Of a DNA stretch of 64,000 nt, positions 61,861 to 64,000 are shown in pieces (the stretch's first letter is position 1; each line of letters begins with the position of its first letter). The translations under genes and the position numbers were made by a program. Location of the stretch: the NCBI GenBank assembly GCA_041398825.1, contig JAWKTX010000008.1:248001-312000 (forward strand), written 5' to 3'. This stretch comes from Planctomycetaceae bacterium (GTDB taxonomy: Bacteria > Planctomycetota > Planctomycetia > Planctomycetales > Planctomycetaceae). The notes beneath the pieces are model-generated. The model did not search any database and was not told the origin of the DNA. It saw nothing but the letters and a program-made list of their open reading frames with translations.

Positions 61861-62715
61861 TTACTGTCCGTTTCCGGATTTTAATGCCAGAAGATTGACC
61901 AGTTCCGTCAGGATCAGATCACGGTCTCGTCCGCTCAGAGAAATCGCCAGTTGTGCCAGCAACAGTCCGTACTTGTAACTGATGTTGTAACGCGATCCGG
62001 CAATTTCCAGGGCCATGTATCGTTCTGACTGTGCCAGTTGATTCAGTGAACCGGAGAGGTCAATGTTCTGCCCGTCAACCGCGGCGTCCAGATTTGCCTG
62101 CAACAGAGTCATGATCCCCGGAGTGAGCACATGCATGCCAAACATACAGAGGTAATAGCCAGCTCGATGCCCGGCAACAATCAGTCGCTGTTCTGCCACG
62201 GTCGGGGTCGGCTTTTCGATCACCGTATTCACTTCATACAGGTGATCATGCTGTGGAGCCGGACTGCCGCCGATCGTTCCGAAGTACACAATTTCATTTT
62301 CGCGAGTCGCCTGAACTGCGCTCACGGAGCATTCCTGCTGCCGGGCCACCTCGATCAGCTGCGCGGCGCAGTTGCGATCGGTTCTGCTCAGATACAAATG
62401 GTCGGACACCAGGTGCAGAAAGGAATCGTCTCCGACAAAGTCACGCGTTCTCAGGATTGCGTCACCGTATCCCCGTGGGTCTTGCTGTTCGAAGAATACC
62501 AGGCGAGAAGCGTGACCTCCGGCGGCGGACAGATACGGTTCGCTTTGACCCGGTCGAACAATAATGGCGATTTCATCGATTCCCGCGTCAACGATGTCAT
62601 CCAGCGTCAGCCGAAGTGCGGCCCGGATCTCTCCGTTTCGATCGACCAGTGACTGCAATGGAAGTCGGGCGTGATGTTCACCTGCAGCGGTGATGACGGC
62701 CTTACGAATCTTCAT
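61861..62715 (-). CDS. GalU-like nucleotidyltransferase with altered active-site loop
   Basis: The 284-residue protein resembles UTP-glucose-1-phosphate uridylyltransferases: IRKAVITAAGE, LTLDDIVDAGIDEIAIIVRP, FFEQQDPRGYGDAILRTRDF, FLHLVSDHLYLS, VNTVIEKPTPTVAE and FGMHVLTPGIM. The usual nucleotide-binding loop GxGTRxxPxTK is replaced by AAGEHHARLPLQSL, lacking the second glycine, the threonine and the signature lysine. It may therefore use another mechanism or substrate, or be regulatory. CTGAAGAC precedes the ATG at 62715. With the downstream kinase/pyrophosphorylase fusion it forms a sugar-nucleotide operon, perhaps for surface polysaccharide. Confidence 0.82.
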   Translation of the reverse strand: MKIRKAVITAAGEHHARLPLQSLVDRNGEIRAALRLTLDDIVDAGIDEIAIIVRPGQSEPYLSAAGGHASRLVFFEQQDPRGYGDAILRTRDFVGDDSFLHLVSDHLYLSRTDRNCAAQLIEVARQQECSVSAVQATRENEIVYFGTIGGSPAPQHDHLYEVNTVIEKPTPTVAEQRLIVAGHRAGYYLCMFGMHVLTPGIMTLLQANLDAAVDGQNIDLSGSLNQLAQSERYMALEIAGSRYNISYKYGLLLAQLAISLSGRDRDLILTELVNLLALKSGNGQ

Positions 62716-63244
62716 AGTCTTCAGTATCCACTCAGGAAACGCTTTGTCGACTGGTGACGCGTTGGCGCGCTCAGTCCGTGTGATTTGATCCGTGCAGCAT
62801 TCTCAGATCTCCGGTCGACCCAACGGTTCGAACCGGATTTTCAGAGGCTCTGCCAGTCAGAGAGCAGGTTCTGCAATTTGGATGCCTCTTCAGATTGCCG
62901 GACAATAAGTCATCGGCAGGTTGCGAATCGGCATCACACGTTGTCATCGAAGCTTCAGGGACCCACAAGTCAGGACAAACTGGTCTTCCTGTAAAACTGA
63001 CAATCGTTGTAACATCTGCAAATCCTGCCGATTGATGGTTGGAGAAGCAATGTTTGCTGGTGTTTGTGCTGGCGAGTCGCAACCTGTTGTTTTCAAACGA
63101 CTTGTGGAGCTGCTTGCCGGCTCTTCAGCGACTTTTCTGTCAATCGGCTCGATGTTTGCTTGCCAAGTGTTGCGTCGGCGAATGGATTTGCTGACAGGTC
63201 AAAAAGACCAAAGAAAACTTTGATATCTCACGCAAGGGACGAGC
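62716..63244. other. Divergent non-coding region
   Basis: This 529-bp stretch lies between divergent genes and should carry both promoters. No gene with convincing features is seen. A 12-bp perfect palindrome CGGTTCGAACCG lies near 62825-62836. It resembles a tRNA T-loop by chance, but no cloverleaf can be folded around it. Confidence 0.5.
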
Positions 63245-64000
63245 ATGGAAGCTCTGAGAGTGCGAACGGTTCAATCTGCGCTGATGGCGACCGCTGTACT
63301 TGGTTTGTGGTCGTGGGCCTCAACCGAAGTGTGTCCTGCAGCAACGTGGCAGACTCGCAATTTTTCTGTCACTGCCGAAAGAGAAGAAACAGCCCGCAAG
63401 GTTGGCGAGCAGGCAGAACAGTACCGGCGCCAGCTGGCGGTCTTCTGGCTGGGTGCGCCACTGCCGAACTGGAGCAAGCCCTGCAAGCTTCGTGTTCGCG
63501 AGGGCGCTATGGGAGCAGGTGGCCAGACGACGTTTCAGTTTGTCCGGCGCGGTAAGCAGTCCGAAGTTATCAATTGGGACATGTACGTCCAGGGGTCGAT
63601 GGAACGCATTCTCGATTCCGTTCTTCCGCACGAGATTAACCACACAATTTTCGCCTGCCACTTTCGCCGACCCCTTCCGCGATGGGCAGATGAAGGCGCT
63701 GCGACCCTGTTTGAAGATCGGTCCGAACAACTGAAGCAGCTTGCTCTGCTGAACGATGTCATCGACAACGATCGCGAACGCATCACGCTCAAGAATCTGC
63801 TGAGCATGACGGAGTATCCGGAAGGCATGCGTCCGATGCTGATTCTTTATGCTCAGGGCTATGCGCTCGCAGATTTTCTGGTGCAGCAGAAAGGGCGTAA
63901 GGCCTATTTGACGTTTCTGGCGGACGGTGAGAGCATCGGTTGGGATCAGGCGATTCGAAAGAACTTCGACCACGAAGGCGTTGAATCACTGGAACGAAAC
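63245..64000 (+). CDS. Zinc-metallopeptidase-like exported protein (3' end outside window)
   Basis: The frame starts at the ATG at 63245 (CAAGGGACGAGC upstream, with AGGGA as ribosome binding site) and is open to the right edge, 252 codons. A signal peptide is likely (about 8-33, MATAVLGLWSWASTEVCPAA). The motif HEINH (VLPHEINHTIFACHF) followed by the WADEGAATLFED segment fits a gluzincin HExxH...E zinc site as in peptidase MA-like (DUF1570-type) proteins common in planctomycetes. A substrate or partner cannot be named. The C-terminus, which may include further domains, lies outside the window. Confidence 0.82.
   Translation, partial: MEALRVRTVQSALMATAVLGLWSWASTEVCPAATWQTRNFSVTAEREETARKVGEQAEQYRRQLAVFWLGAPLPNWSKPCKLRVREGAMGAGGQTTFQFVRRGKQSEVINWDMYVQGSMERILDSVLPHEINHTIFACHFRRPLPRWADEGAATLFEDRSEQLKQLALLNDVIDNDRERITLKNLLSMTEYPEGMRPMLILYAQGYALADFLVQQKGRKAYLTFLADGESIGWDQAIRKNFDHEGVESLERN

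Noticed and set aside
62771..63082. Possible small gene, or tRNA, in the divergent gap
   Set aside because: The GGTTCGAACC stretch resembles a T-arm but no acceptor, D or anticodon stems can be formed on either strand; the 103-codon frame has no motif or ribosome binding site.

Overview
The window looks like chromosomal DNA from a planctomycete, probably of the Planctomycetaceae or a close relative. The evidence is giant secreted proteins with N-terminal LEPR-XLL-type motifs, WD40- and sensor-linked Ser/Thr protein kinases, a kinase paired with an ECF sigma factor, a DUF1559-like protein, an alpha-2-macroglobulin, a planctomycete-type transposase remnant, and long non-coding gaps at moderate GC. 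No close species can be named from sequence alone. Layout: 1-1000 holds the end of a leucine-rich-repeat gene and an RHS remnant. 1017-5628 is an ECF sigma factor followed by a WD40 Ser/Thr kinase on the minus strand. 5815-21152 carries two giant LEPR-XLL surface proteins. The first is broken near its 3' end by an apparent 1-base frameshift, and a transposase scrap lies between the two. 21226-22301 is an internally deleted IS66-family element. 22556-24011 has a small basic planctomycete protein and a truncated response regulator. 24323-29785 is a co-directional signalling operon: HTH-REC, H-NOX haem/NO sensor, two paralogous soluble histidine kinases, REC-PAS, and REC-HD-GYP cyclic-di-GMP phosphodiesterase. 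29854-33538 holds housekeeping genes on the minus strand (YraN, rplS, trmD, rpsP, ffh). rimM is absent from its usual place. 33931-36491 has two CxxCH haem proteins divergent from an Rrf2 regulator with a perfect palindromic operator. 36916-53954 contains a HerA-like ATPase, a 2117-residue alpha-2-macroglobulin with an intact CTEQ thioester, a DUF1559-like protein, a transmembrane Ser/Thr kinase with a large extracytoplasmic region, purine nucleoside phosphorylase, a nuclease, a PYROXD2-like oxidoreductase and an EthD-like protein. 54342-58390 is a translationally coupled pair of P-loop ATPases, the second with TPRs, behind a perfect palindrome. 58480-62715 is a sugar-activation operon: a GHMP kinase/UDPGP-type pyrophosphorylase fusion and a GalU-like nucleotidyltransferase. 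The window ends inside a zinc-peptidase-like gene. How the genes may work together: the most coherent system is the H-NOX locus, which reads as a nitric-oxide-to-cyclic-di-GMP phosphorelay with several response-regulator outputs. About 6 kb away, the Rrf2/haem-protein group may be a second redox- or NO-responsive unit (inference). A family of about 100-bp palindromic repeats occurs six times between genes, touches three stop codons, and twice brackets a single small gene in inverted orientation.
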